Below are positions 1 to 11,009 of a DNA stretch of 64,000 bases, one piece after another. The notes below the pieces were generated by a model. It saw only the letters and a program-made list of their open reading frames with translations. It did no database searches and was not told the DNA's origin. The first letter of the stretch is position 1. Each line of letters starts with the position of its first letter. The position numbers and the translations under genes were made by a program. The DNA comes from Apoderus coryli (lineage: Eukaryota > Arthropoda > Insecta > Coleoptera > Attelabidae). Location of the stretch: NCBI GenBank assembly GCA_911728435.2, contig OU452198.1, forward strand, positions 20,432,001 to 20,496,000. The letters are read 5' to 3'.

Positions 1-583
1 TTCCATCGACTTCTTGACGTCCCCATGTCTTCGGATAACTTTAAGAAATAATTATCTTAGATTTTCCATATATCCTATTTGAATAATTACCTAAAAATGT
101 AATTTACTACAAATATTTACTTAAACATATATTCCAACCCCTGATCCCTAAATATGACTTACACTAAATTTTACCCACTTACCTACACCGCACCATTTAT
201 TTTATCAAACTAAGAAATTGTTCACACAAAATAACATCACATTTGAGGGGGCTAGTTCCAAAGTGTACAGTCTCCAATTTTACCACATTTATAAAAAACG
301 AAAAAACTTCTAAATCTTATTAATTTTTTCTAAAATTTGAACATTGCTTTGGGATGGTATTATGGCCAACTACTTGGTTGTAATTTTTTAGGCAAAAAAA
401 CGTTCTTTTATAAAAATATTTTCAAAAATGTTACGGAGATTGTACTTTATGAAAAAAAAATTCTTTTTAATTTAGAAATACGTTTTCTTTATATAAAATA
501 TGTAACTATATTAAAAAATAAATGGGTAGCGACTAACTAACGTATTTTTTTTTTGTAAATAACTCATGGCAAAAAACAAAAAA
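1..583. other. AT-rich sequence without recognisable gene
   Basis: No motif-bearing frame was found. The sequence is AT-rich with homopolymer runs. One short open frame near 337-540 has no recognisable composition or motif and is probably chance. Confidence 0.5.
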
Positions 584-1136
584 TCAAACGTGTAAGACAT
601 CCTCTTTCTGCCTTGCTTCGCATAAGGTATCAGTAGTATTTTCCTCGTGGCTTTCTCCTTCCAGAACGAATTTATAGAAGTTTAAGCTTGGATCGTCTTT
701 CCAATCCTTTCCATAGTGTGTGACGTGGAGATTTTTAACATCAGCTTTTTTCTTTTCGCTTACAGCGTTCTTCTTGTTAATTATGGAAGGATCCATGTTA
801 GGGATGCTTTTGCCTTTTGGTGTAATGGGATGGACCCTCCTCATATGCAACCGAAGACCATTGTATTGCGGAACACATGATCGCAATGCACGCATTGGTT
901 ATTGCCGTCTCTTGGACCCCCTGACAGATGTTGCGTCTTTCATGTCTCCTCAAGTTGGTTTGTGAGGAAAAAGATTTACCGCACTGGCAGAGGTATTCCC
1001 CATCCATTGCTCGACTGGGACGTGACGCTATTAAAGATGTCCAATAGCGCAGCGTTTCAGTGATACCACCAGCCAACGAAACACTTATACTAAAATTAGT
1101 AATGTAAAAAGCAGCACACCCCAATAAAAGGTGCAC
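584..1136 (-). pseudogene. Degenerate C2H2-type zinc-finger ORF, possibly the N-terminus of an R2-like non-LTR retrotransposon
   Basis: Two overlapping minus-strand frames each hold part of a zinc-finger protein. The upstream frame has a CxC...HxxxxxxC finger (CQCGKSFSSQTNLRRHERR). The downstream frame has a second one ending in GLRLHMRRVHP, followed by a lysine-rich stretch. The switch of frame near 890 points to an indel, so the gene is broken. Tandem fingers ending in a 'GLxxHxRRxHP' style are common at the N-terminus of R2/NeSL-type retrotransposon proteins, but single zinc-finger transcription factors can look similar. No reverse transcriptase follows on this strand, so the assignment is tentative. 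Confidence 0.35.
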
Positions 1137-2333
1137 AGTCTTATGGGACCCTGATGTCCACTCCAGCTCCCAACCGCTGTCCGAGCAATATTATGCTATT
1201 TATTTATTTATGGTCTTTGAATTCTATTTTTGTTTTTTGTTATTTTTGTTAAGGAAGTACTTGGGTATCACCAATGGTGTTTGCAAAACTTAGATTAGAT
1301 AGTCTGATCTTAAGACTTGTTTTGTATAAGTACAGGGTACCTTTATATATGAGTAGCCAAAAGGATGTATTGATTTTGCTGCTTTTTTATACTATATATA
1401 TAAAGACTATTTCGTTTGAGGTTTCGCACGACGAAGGAAGTATCTTCACAGCGCAACCCGGCCTCTCCCCAGAAACCCGCGTATAGAGAAGTGACCTGTG
1501 GCCGCCTGCTGTCGCGTGCTCTGATCCATAGAGAGCCCGATCCCGTTTGCTCTCCCCCTTTAATTGGTAGAAGGAAGTGATAGTAACTATCACTGTCATC
1601 CAGCCTTCGTGTCCGTAGGAAGTCGAGCTGGGGGAAAAGGAGGGGGAGGACCGTACTGGGGTGGTCCCCGTCGATATGAGGGGGATCACTTACTTGTAGC
1701 GTTAACCAGTCTTGAGACCGGTGTATGACTGTCGACTTATCGCCCAGCTTCGTTTCCGCCCTTCACCAACGAGGAGGTGGGTCCCAAGACTTCCGTGGAT
1801 ATTTGTGCTCGATTTTATAGAGCAGTTTATTGTCTTATAGAACGATTTATATCGCTCTGTGCTGCAATTTCTATCACTCAGACACACGTTCAAATCTTGC
1901 GTCACAATTAATCTACTGATCACTTGTCTTTTAGTTCGGGGCGAAAGACTTATTCGCATTGAAGTGAAACCAGGGTGTAAGGGTAACTTTAAGCACAGTT
2001 TCATATCGCGAGAAGATGTCTACGTATTCCTTTGAATCCAAAATAATTTCTTCTGACAACAGTAAAATTGTATATATAAAATTGTCTGGAGTAGTATGCC
2101 TGTTGGTCTGGAACTTTGGTTTGACAATCAAACAGAAAATTTCGACGCCATCCTCTGATTCTCCTATAAAATTAGCTAAAGTTTGATTAGCAACGTAACG
2201 CATTTCATTTAATTATGTTTAAGTCATATAGTTCGCGCATTATATTATTGTTTTTTTGTGCACCTATAATAAAACCAATAATTATACCACAAACAAATAA
2301 AATTTATAATAATTAGATTTACCTTACAATACA
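1137..2333. other. Unassigned region with a GC-richer patch and one unknown ORF
   Basis: Bases 1430-1700 are clearly richer in GC than their surroundings. A minus-strand open frame at 1931-2203 (about 90 residues) resembles no family I recognise; it is hydrophobic-rich with no catalytic motif, and its reading continues in another frame toward 1702. It may be the remains of an unidentified element. Confidence 0.3.
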
Positions 2334-3513
2334 ATGGATGAAATATTAGATGTGGCAGCCTTTGCTGGGATGATGAAGATGATAATATTGAAGCCGCTTT
2401 GGTCCTATATATCTTAAATGATAATGAGCATGTTGGTCACAGAGCTGCATTATATGGATTATTTAACCTACATGAAATACTAGATGTAGAAGCTATTTTC
2501 GATTTAACAAAGCAGAAATCAGAAGACTTGCTAGAGGTCTGGACCTACCAGCAGTATTAACTATTCCTGATGTAACTACAATATGTGGTAGGCACTAAAA
2601 ATGATAATATACGAACGATAAATATATACGATTTTTTATGTTTCGACAGGTCTTAATGGGCTTTGCATTTTACTGAGAAGATTTGCTTATCCCAATAGCT
2701 TTGGAACCACTCTTCGGCTTTTCATCAACAATTTTATCCCATGTAGCTAATACAATACTTGATATTATTCATGAAAACAAAGGCCACTTATTACAAATTT
2801 TAGGAAATATTCCATTCTTGAATTATAATAAATTGGATCAATATTCACATGTGATTGCTATGGCTAAATTAACGTTAATATATCTTTTTACACGATATAT
2901 TTTTAGGCAATATTTCAGAAAGGCTGCCCATTAGAGGATTGTTGGGGCTTTATAGATGGAACATTTGTAGACCGAGCATAAATCGAGAACTTTATTATTC
3001 TGGACACAAAAAGTTTCATTGTATAAAGTTTCAACCTGTTCTTTGCCCTGATGGTATTGTAATTAGCTTGAAGGGCGCCTTTCCAGGAAGGCATCATAAT
3101 GCAGGCATATTCAGAGACCCTGGTTTTTATGAAGAGTTGGAACAAAATGTTGTTTTTCCAAATCGTAGATTTTGCTTATATGGAGTTCAGGCATATGGAA
3201 TTAGAGAACTTCTACTTAGACCTTACACCGAACATGAATTGCAAGCAGGAAATAATGTGGATAGACAGAACTTCAATAACCGAATGGGAGTTTTACGTGT
3301 GTCAGTCGAATGGCTTTGGGAAAATTTTGCAAGAGTTTGCTTTCCTTGACTTAACAAAAAAATCAAAAATTGTTGCTGCAAGATGTTGATAAAATGTATA
3401 GGGTTGGAATGATTTTAACAAATTGCCATACATGTTTATATGGCAGTGAAACATCTTCATATTTTGCACTGAATCCACCAACTTTGGAGGAGTATTTGGG
3501 TGTTAATATATAA
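2334..3513 (+). pseudogene. PIF/Harbinger DDE nuclease (HARBI1-like) pseudogene
   Basis: This frame encodes a PIF/Harbinger transposase, the DDE nuclease that cuts and rejoins element ends. Starting at the ATG at 2334 there is a short N-terminal region. An apparent intron (2588-2649, GT...AG) joins ATATGTG to GTCTTAATGGG and gives the family phrase ICGLNGLCILLRRFAYPN. The catalytic part includes DCWGFIDGTF (first Asp), YYSGHKKFHCIKFQ, LCPDGIVISLKGAFPGRHHNAGIF (second Asp region) and a C-terminal stretch reading LTNCHTCLYGSETSSYF. The frame changes several times (near 2500, 2930 and 3330), so the gene is dead. The family's companion Myb/SANT protein may survive as the fragment at 5880-6330 on the other strand. 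Confidence 0.75.
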
Positions 3514-3770
3514 AGCTAAAGCAAGTTTTGAGAATGTAGTTTAGGTAGATTTTTTGTAGTTAAGAATTAAGTTAAATTATTTTAATATATATTTTGTTGT
3601 CCTAAGTTAAAAACCTAAATACTCGTATAATGCCTTTTTAGTAGATTTTTGAAAAAAATCTAACTATTCAGGAGATCGACACAACCGAAATTTTGAAAAA
3701 TTTTTATGCAGTACTTCATTTTATGACCCCTGGATCCTAAAAATGACCTCAGTTCAAAAGTTTATATATC

Positions 3771-3803
<33 letters not shown>

Positions 3804-4499
3804 GGGATATAGAAACTTTGCGTCACGTTCTAGGCCGCATTTTTTGACCAATCTAAACAAAATTTGGTTAAAAAATCGGCTAGGTCATGGAATCGCGTGA
3901 GTTCGTTGGCGATTGAAATCGGAGAGCTAATTTCAGAATGGCGGCCTGTCAAAGTTTTAAAAAAATCATATTTTTTTCGTTGTTAATAGAAAATACCGAT
4001 GTTACATATCAAATGATAGAGCACTTAAATCTCTACAATATTTATTTGGAGAGTTTTTTCATCGCTGGCATATTTAAGTAAATGTAAGTCAATATAAAGT
4101 AACAAAAAATATCATCACCCGCTATACCTGTAATTATTTTGACAAATAAACACCTGTGAAATAACAATAAGACCGTACTTACGTATGTATTATAGTATAA
4201 TGGGTATTTCAGTTAAAATAACTGTCAATATGACACTTTGGTTATATTTGGGGAATGTCAGAATATTCCATTATTTGTTTATTAATAGTGGGTGTCAGTG
4301 GTAGACTAAGTATAAATAAAAAATACATAAATCAAAAATCTACTTTTCCGACTGGCTGCCATCGGGATTTTTTATAGTTTGATTTATTTATTATAAAACA
4401 AGAACTTTTGAACAAAAAGAAACAAAAACAAAACACATCTTAAAACAAACATTCTTGTATAGAAAATATATAAATCCAACAATAGGTATTAAATTTTCT
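3514..4499. other. Non-coding AT-rich DNA including a TA microsatellite
   Basis: No coding signal seen. Positions 3762-3803 are a nearly pure TA dinucleotide run. Around 3820-4050 there is a higher-complexity stretch that resembles dispersed repeat DNA but matches nothing else in the window by eye. Confidence 0.5.
3762..3803. repeat. (TA)n microsatellite
   Basis: About 42 bases of alternating TA with one or two interruptions (ctatata, tacata) near the left end. Confidence 0.9.
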
Positions 4500-4503
4500 T
4501 TAA

Positions 4504-5872
4504 CCCAGATATGCCTGAATTATTTTTTGTAAAATATTTAGGATTTTTTGGTGTAAGTATAATACAAAGACCATAAATAACGGGAAAAAATAGTAAATAA
4601 AATTTCGATACTTTTAAAAGTATTTTATTTTTGGTGTCCTTTTAAAAGTACAATAGGAACTTATCCATAGAAACTTTGAAATATTAAGCTATCAAAAAGA
4701 TTTAAATTAACCAAAAATTTAAGCAACACAAAAGTAGAAACAAAAATTAGTACAACATAATTGAAAATGCATTATTTTGTGTTGTATGGAGCAAAACATC
4801 CAATATGAAGAGCCACTTTGCATTTGGTACATATGGTTTTAACTTTATTATGACACACTCTGCATCTTGTTTGTTTCTCCTGCTGTCCAACTAAATGATC
4901 CAATCGGTCAAAACGTGTATCAATATTCTCTAGCGCAGAAGGCCTTCCTCTTTTTTTGCTTTCTGACCTTTCCAACAAGGAAATTGTAATCCTTCTTCTA
5001 AAAGTAAGGTGATCGAGGTTTCCTCTTTGCAGCCTGTGTAACTGCCAAGAATTTTGTACCATCAAATCTAGGCAAAATGCAATAAGACAAAAATACCATT
5101 TTTTACCTCTTATCTTTGTTCTATATAGGCTTATGTTTTGGTCGCATCTGTCAACGCCGCCCATGTTTTTATTATATATATGAATATTGTAAGGTTGTTT
5201 TACGCTCAGTTTTTTCTTATCTTTTCTGCTATACCTTAGAACGCTTTGCACTGGGTTGATTGGAATGGCCTTTGAAGCTATTGTGACAACGTTATTGTCA
5301 TGCCACTTTGCTAAAACAATATTCGTGTCTTTCATTTTTTGAAACTCGTAAGAACCTCTTGCTTTCATTTTCATGTCATGTTTCTTGATCATTGGACAAT
5401 CGGCTGCTCGATTTTCACGAAGAGTTCCTGTGGCACGGATTCCTTTTTGGGATAATGCTTCTAGAAGTGGAATGGTCGTAAAAAAGTTGTCAAAAAAAAG
5501 GTGATACGAATAATCTGCTTCTGAACGTAAGACGTATATATTCCTATTGGCCTTTTAAAAGGACACCACTCTAAAAGGGCGCCCCGATAGCCCGTATTGT
5601 ATTTTAATTAATCCTTTTGTGTCAGAATCAAAAAACACAACAATCTAAGGTCGATTGGTGTGTCCATGTTGTAAAGCTGTACAATGTTGCTCACTGTTTA
5701 CTTGTCACTGTTTCAATGCAAACTGATTTTATCTATATAAATCTATTCACATGACATTAAAACAACATAATATGAACCGCCATCTATGAATAAGTAGTTA
5801 AACACTGAATAAAATGTCATATACAGCTGATTGTACCAATGTACTTATAAAAGGACAATAGGCATATCTGGG
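4504..5872 (-). mobile_element. Internally deleted piggyBac element with TTAA duplications
   Basis: The element is bounded by a 13-bp perfect terminal inverted repeat: CCCAGATATGCCT at 4504-4516 and its complement at 5860-5872. Both ends touch TTAA (4500-4503 and 5873-5876), the tetranucleotide target duplicated by piggyBac transposases. Inside lies the C-terminal half of a piggyBac transposase on the minus strand. At 1,369 bp the copy is shorter than a full element, so a large internal deletion has removed the N-terminal half. It sits against the 3' end of a Myb-like ORF remnant. Confidence 0.85.
4772..5550 (-). pseudogene. piggyBac transposase, C-terminal part
   Basis: PiggyBac transposase (DDE_Tnp_1_7 family) cuts the element out and inserts it at TTAA. 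The surviving part starts upstream of the first in-frame Met with a SYHLFFDNFFTTIPLLEAL phrase (second catalytic Asp region), passes through GIRATGTLRENRAADCP and NKNMGGVDRCDQNISLYRT (third catalytic Asp), and ends in a cysteine-rich C-terminal domain (CRVCHNK...CTKCKVALHIGCF) of the RING/PHD-like kind. The 206 residues from the Met at 5392 are open. Upstream of about 5550 the reading is lost, so the N-terminus and first catalytic Asp are missing. Confidence 0.85.
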
Positions 5873-5879
5873 TTAATAT

Positions 5880-6330
5880 GGCTTCTAATAGCCTTTAAGG
5901 TTTTTAAATAAATCCAACTCCATAGCCGCTTTATATTCTTTTACTTCTAATTCTTTTTTAATTCTGAGAGCCTCTATTTGAAATCTTTCCTCTTCAAGTG
6001 TTTGCCTGCGCTATGCAGGGCTAGTTCTCGACTCCTCACTTCAAACCACCTATCATTTTTCTTTTGTCAGTAGTCCAATGTTGTTGTCTTAAGGCCTCTA
6101 GTTCTCGTCCTTGTTGGAGCTTCAACAAAAAAAAAAGTATCAAAGGACTATTTTCATAGTTAAGTTCCTATGAGTTTTAATTAACTTAAAATATTTCTTT
6201 GTGACCATAACCGGGCTTTTGGTTTTTCTTTATTTTCGTTAGGAAGGGGGACCTCATCTGTTGTTACTTGTGTATGCGATATGTTCTCCATATTAACTTC
6301 AGTCGAAATTTCTAATTCATTTTCAACTAA
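5880..6330 (-). pseudogene. Charged coiled-coil remnant, perhaps the tail of a Harbinger Myb/SANT-like protein
   Basis: Minus-strand reading gives a run rich in Glu, Lys, Arg and Leu (RQTLEEERFQIEALRIKKE, then AAMELDLFKNLKGY), typical of the C-terminal tail of Myb/SANT-like DNA-binding proteins that accompany PIF/Harbinger transposases. Further upstream a fragment reads QVTTDEVPLPNENKEKPKAR. Frames do not join cleanly. No DNA-binding domain is visible, so the assignment rests on composition only. Confidence 0.3.
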
Positions 6331-7012
6331 AATTGAGATTTATTTGTAGTTTACTTTCTTGTAATATATAGAATATTGCAATAGATTGATGGTCCAGTCC
6401 ACCAAACCTTAAAACTAGTTCAAGTAAAACTGAAAAAGAAGTTACCACATTCATAATTCGCCAACATTCCTGATGAATTTATATCCTTATGACTCGCATA
6501 TTCTCTCAACAAAAGCCCACGTTGCACAGTGGGGTATTTGAGCAATCTGGGCGGCCAGAAATATATAAAATAATAAATAAAATATATAAAATAAATAAGT
6601 TACTCTGTTTTCACATTAGGTGAAGCCGAAAGTAACAAAGTTAGTGTTTATTTGGAAATTACTACTATGCTTTTTAGGTATTGGTCTCATTCCAGTTATA
6701 ATAGGTTCGGAAGAAAGCAACAGCTTGTTCAACACATCCAAATTGCAAGATTCTGTTGAAAACTTTTTTGCAAAATTTTGGCGATAGATCCTGAAATGCC
6801 TATTACGTGCTTCTGATCCCTCCTCTGATAATTGACCTATCGGAAGCAGCGCATTTTCGGTAACCATTGGGCCATGAATTAATATTTTGTGCATAGTGCG
6901 AGTCATTGGATGCCACGGGAAGAGCTGGATGTAGATTTCTCCAGTTTCCGTTGCATAAGCAGAAAATTTTTCTATGTTAATTTTATGCCCACACGATAAT
7001 ACTTCTAAAATT

Positions 7013-7358
7013 TTCTGAAGTAATCCATCTATCGAGCAGTGAATATTACTATTGAATAAAAGGCGTCTACTCCACAAAATGATTTATATATACGTTGAAA
7101 TTTCTTGTTTTTATCTGCCAGACATGTTTCGGACACATACGTCCATCATCAGTGGCTTAAGGAACCTTATACAATTTGTTACATGTGAGGGTATACTTCA
7201 TACAAATAAACAGAGAGATTTTACATGGGTTTCGATTTAAACGTTTATACAAGCACTCTGATGGAAAAAATTGTTGGTCAAATTAATAAAATGGCAGATA
7301 AAAACAAGAAATTTCAACGTATATATAAATCATTTTGTGGAGTAGACGCCTTTTATTC
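7013..7358 (-). mobile_element. Short Penelope-like insertion with inverted arms inside the RAG1-like gene
   Basis: The same 15 bases, AATACTTCTAAAATT, flank the insert at 6998-7012 and 7359-7373, so the borders are exact. Inside, a ~70-bp arm (7050-7120, containing GGCGTCTACTCCACAAAATG) is repeated in inverted orientation at 7292-7358. A hammerhead motif lies next to the left arm. The outermost 37 bp (7013-7049) occur again alone at 33405-33452. The arm sequence is shared with the insertion at 44761-45531 and, more weakly, with the end of the Penelope element at 22205. Confidence 0.7.
7117..7156 (-). ncRNA. Hammerhead ribozyme motif (type I, minimal) in Penelope-derived sequence
   Basis: On the minus strand the order is: stem I strand GCCA, core CUGAUGA, stem II GGAC with loop GUAUGU and GUCC, core GAA, short stem III ACAUGU, cleavage trinucleotide GUC, then stem I strand UGGC. 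Every invariant core base is present and stems I and II pair perfectly. Hammerhead motifs in the pseudo-LTRs of Penelope-like elements are published knowledge; cleavage after GUC is predicted, not shown. Confidence 0.75.
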
Positions 7359-8759
7359 AATACTTCTAAAATTATTTTTAATCTGTATATAGTGCTTGTC
7401 AATCCCAGTAATTTCTGCTGAGAATTCGTGGTTCTCAAAAAATCTTCGACTGGTATTGCCATCGTTTGTGTTACCAAATCCAGGTTTAGGTATATCTACT
7501 ATTAACCCCAGTTTTCGTCGAAAATCATCGTGTATTTGTATTTTTCTTTGCTTCACTGCAGCTTTTTCTGTGTCTGTCCTCAGTTGCCACTTTTTTATAA
7601 GTAACTTATAGGATAAATGTAAAATTGATTCAAAAAATCGGATTCGCGCATGTAAAATAGACAGTCCGAAGTTTAGTGCCTCTGATTAGCGTGTTTTTAC
7701 GTTTAAATTATTAAAATCTTTGGATATTAAACCACAGATATAGCATCTCATTGTTGATGTATTTGTGGCAGCATTGCAGACTTTTCCGTCAACCATGGTG
7801 AACATCATAGTATAGTCAACACTGTAACAGGTATTATCTATCGTGACTTTTGTCTGTTGTAAATTATTTATGGCACGTAATCTATTTCTTGCATTGTTAT
7901 ATCTGTGGTTTCTTTAACACACCTAATTCGTATGGGGCGGCAATAACGGGGAGATGACGCAGTAGGATTCTGCCATATAACCTCATTGCTTTTGGAGCTT
8001 TTTAGCTGAAGGGGTCCAAAAGAACTTTGAAATAAGTTGGCGTCAGAAGGAGCATTGTTACCAAATCTTTGTTTGATTTGAACTTGTTGTGCTCCATCAC
8101 AACCCCACTTGCCCATCAAAACAAACGTATCGTTTCTTTCGGTATGCAGTTTTACTGCAGCACAAGTTTCTGTTACTAAGTATGCTGCCTTATCAGGGTA
8201 GCACTCTAGTTTAGCTTTTTGTAGAAGACTATAACAAGGAAATAACTTTTTCTGAGTGCTTCTTATTATTTCATACTGCCTCCTGGAAAGTCCTGCTTCA
8301 ACAAACATGGAAATAGCCTTTTTCGGCGACAATTGAGAGCTGCCACTTTCTAACTGAATACGAGAAAAAGTTTTCTTATATTTTGTTGCTCGTTTTGGGG
8401 TACTTGTAATTTCTTTTAGAACTAAGGAAGCATCTCTTTTGCCACTTTCTACAAGCTTAGACTGCGTCGCGTAAGTGAGCAGCTCTAAGTTAGTTGTTTT
8501 GCGTAGGCCTTCGGTTTTTCTTCTTTTAGTCCTCTCACTTGATGCCTCAAACAACTTTGCGGGTCGACCGGGTCTCTTTACAACCTTTGGAATATGAAAT
8601 GTTCCTTGGAGCCATTCGTTATTTTTCTTTAAGAAGTATTTTTCTTTAAGAAGTATTCCTCTTTTCTTAACGCTTTAGGCCACCTGATCTTTACTTCTAC
8701 CTTAAAATGTGACAAATCGTGCTTTAGTGTATTAATTTGCTCCGTTGAAAAATCTTCCT

Positions 8760-8923
8760 ACAGACCCAGTTTGCTCAAATTTTTGCACGATTTTTCCGAT
8801 TGTACGTACATTTGGACGATTAAATTGACCGAAAAAATCACGAAGTTTACGATATGCATTTTGATTTGAACGCCCATTTTCATAGTAAGCCTGAATAAGT
8901 TTAACGCGTTGCCATCTTTCCAT
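8760..8923 (-). pseudogene. Mariner-type helix-turn-helix fragment (DUF4817-like)
   Basis: A short reading, MERWQRVKLIQAYYENGRS through NVRTIGKIVQKFEQTGSV, matches the N-terminal helix-turn-helix found in a group of insect Tc1/mariner-type transposases (DUF4817 style, ending in 'KFxxTGSV'). The catalytic domain is absent. The open frame runs straight into the 5' end of the RAG1-like gene at about 8755, so this is a truncated fragment abutting it rather than a gene. A fragment with a related catalytic region occurs at 34349-34735. Confidence 0.5.
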
Positions 8924-9637
8924 GGTTCAAATTGAGTTAGTCTGAAATTGAGAAATGTCAAATTAAATGCAGAAAAAAACTTGACGTCTAGTTGTGGTTC
9001 ACATTCAACATCGGCCCTTACAATTTAACCACCCGTTATTTTCTCCATAATAATTTAATAAACAATTATATCACAACTGAACCCTTAGGTTATGTTTATA
9101 TTTCTTAAACTCGTTCGGATACCTCCGGTCATACAATCGAAGATTTCCGGTAGAATGCGTTCTCGTCTGAATGACACGCAAGAGACTATCGATACGGGAT
9201 ACGTATCCGCAAACGAGATGAAAAATTCATCTGCGCATGCTTAGCTGTCAAGAGATTCTAGTTTAGCGTTCTTGTCTAATGAACAACTTTAACTCCCTAA
9301 TATTTGTGTCATTGCAGCTTTTAAACTTTTCCGTCAACTGGAGACAAGTAGAACATCAGTGCGGGGGTTTCCAATACCCAAGTTATATTGGGTATTAAAA
9401 ACCTGCCTAAAGTAACCCAATTAGTTGTAAATTCACTAAATTTTGATGGAAGTATAAAAATATCCAATACTGTAGAAGCACTTATGTACCTTTGTTTTTC
9501 AGTGGTTTTATGATATAAAAACCAAAATTAGTATTATTAATAATAGATTAGAAGATAACCTTATTATTACGAGTATATATATGTACTAATCTGCTGCAGT
9601 GTGCAGTATAAGTAAATTTCTGTATTTTTATTATTAA
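8924..9637. other. No gene recognised
   Basis: Unique-looking AT-rich DNA. It may contain the left end of the ISL2EU-like element that follows, but I could not find a matching terminal inverted repeat. Confidence 0.4.
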
Positions 9638-10806
9638 AATGCAGTCTGTGCACAAGTGCCTCAATGTTCATCGTATTGCACCAAAGACATATCATTGCAT
9701 TCATTCCCCTCAGACCCAAAGTTATGTGCCACATGGAGGAACAAATTAAAAATTGCAAAGAAGATTTCTAAATATATGTTGGTTTGCAGCCAACATTTTA
9801 CAGAAAATGACTTTACTCTTGGTAAGTTTTAATACCTACTCTAGCTAGTATAAAATATTCCATTAAGTATCTTAATATTGATAGCTTCACATCAGACAAG
9901 CAGGCTTAAGAAGAACGTTGTCCCAAGTTTGAAAATTCCTGTGTCAAGTCATGCAATAAATAAAATTCCAACTGATAGATCACAGCGTCATGGGTATGAT
10001 ATTTTAAATACAAATTGGTCGTATATTCAGTAGACCTATTATATATTATTTATATTAGTCAATGTAACTAACTATATAACACATTGAGCAGGTACTGAAA
10101 TTATTATTCAATTCAATTTTAATCTAGGTTGCAGAAATGTTCTTTGAACTTAGACAAGTTGATAATGGGGATGCTGCAATAGATGCCCCATCAGTTAACA
10201 GTAAAACCAGCAATATATTGGCCAACAAAAGAGGAGAATTTAAGAAATATGCCAAAATGTTTTGCAAAATATAAAGATACCAGGGTTGTACTTGACTGCA
10301 CAGAAATTAAAATTCAAAAACTGAAATGTTTGAAGTGTAGAGTCTCTTCTTAATCACATTATAAGAAAGCACATACAATTAAATATTTAATTGGTATAAG
10401 TCCCTCAGGACTAATTTCATATATTAGTGCAGGATATGGAGGCCGTGCTACAGATAAAGCTATCTTCAATAATGAAAAATTAATGGATATGTTGGATGCT
10501 TTTGACGCGGTAATAACAGATAAAGGTGTTTTAATTGAAAAGGATTGTGATGAACATTTGGTAAAGTGGATTAGGCCCCCGTTTCTAAAAAAACAAAAAC
10601 AGTTTTCAGAAAATGATGCTGAAATCACGGCCAATATTGCTAGAGCACGCGTGCATGTTGAAAGAGCTATCCAACAAATAAAAGTTTTTAAAATATTAAG
10701 AGAACAACTTAGTTGGTTTCTTATACCATATTCTGATGATATTATAATTGTTATAGGGGCTGTTGTAAATTTGTCATCCCCAATTTTAGCAGATAATAAA
10801 TTTTAG
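9638..10806 (+). pseudogene. THAP-domain plus DDE transposase (ISL2EU / Harbinger-related)
   Basis: The 5' part reads VPQCSSYCTKDISLHSFPSD, then WRNKL and VCSQHFTENDF, a THAP C2CH zinc finger that binds element ends. A GTAAGT...ATAG intron (about 9820-9883) joins it to a serine-rich linker. After a gap the DDE nuclease begins with VVLDCTEIK (first Asp, ~10290), SHYKKAHTIKYLIGISPSG, GGRATDKAIF, then VITDKG (second Asp, ~10520) and RVHVERAIQQIK (Glu, ~10660). The last 107 residues (10483-10803) are open. A stop at ~10353 (serine codon region) and losses in the linker suggest decay. The neighbouring SWIM/YqaJ gene on the other strand is the expected partner in ISL2EU elements. Confidence 0.75.
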
Positions 10807-11009
10807 TGTTTATTTATTAAATACAAATGTATATTAAAAAATGTGTTAATTTTTTTTACTAAACCTAAAATAATACAAATATTTTAATTGTCTCCTCAGC
10901 TATATTTCGAAAAACATATCTTTATTTAAACAATAAAAATGAATCATATTATTAAAAAATTTCCCTGTTGTCTCTAAAATCAGCATTTTAGCAAAATTTT
11001 ACCTTAATT
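10807..11009. other. Intergenic spacer between convergent ISL2EU genes
   Basis: AT-rich spacer between the 3' ends of the THAP-DDE gene (+) and the YqaJ gene (-). No other feature seen. Confidence 0.5.

Larger units (their letters stand above)
6616..8760 (-). pseudogene. RAG1-like (Transib superfamily) transposase pseudogene
   Basis: Read on the minus strand, this gene follows the order of the RAG1 catalytic core. A basic PGRPAK-containing N-terminal region comes first. The first catalytic Asp sits in GKWGCDGAQQVQIKQRF (RAG1 has CDGMGDV), followed by WQNPTASSPRYCRPIRI, then MVDGKVCN...MRCYICGL, then FRRKLGLIVDIPKPGFGNTN with DGNTSRRFF (compare RAG1 NGNFARKLM). The third acid sits in ALLPIGQLSEEGSEARNRHF (compare RAG1 SIGAWASEGNESGNKLF). 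Damage: a duplicated segment near 8627-8660, a frameshift near 7868, an in-frame stop near 7687, and a 346-bp insertion at 7013-7358. It is clearly dead. Family knowledge: Transib transposases are the source of vertebrate RAG1. The match here is by eye. Confidence 0.7.

Noticed and set aside
10725..10745. CTGATGA as a further hammerhead core
   Set aside because: It lies in the DDE coding region and lacks the GAAAC and GUC parts and pairing stems.
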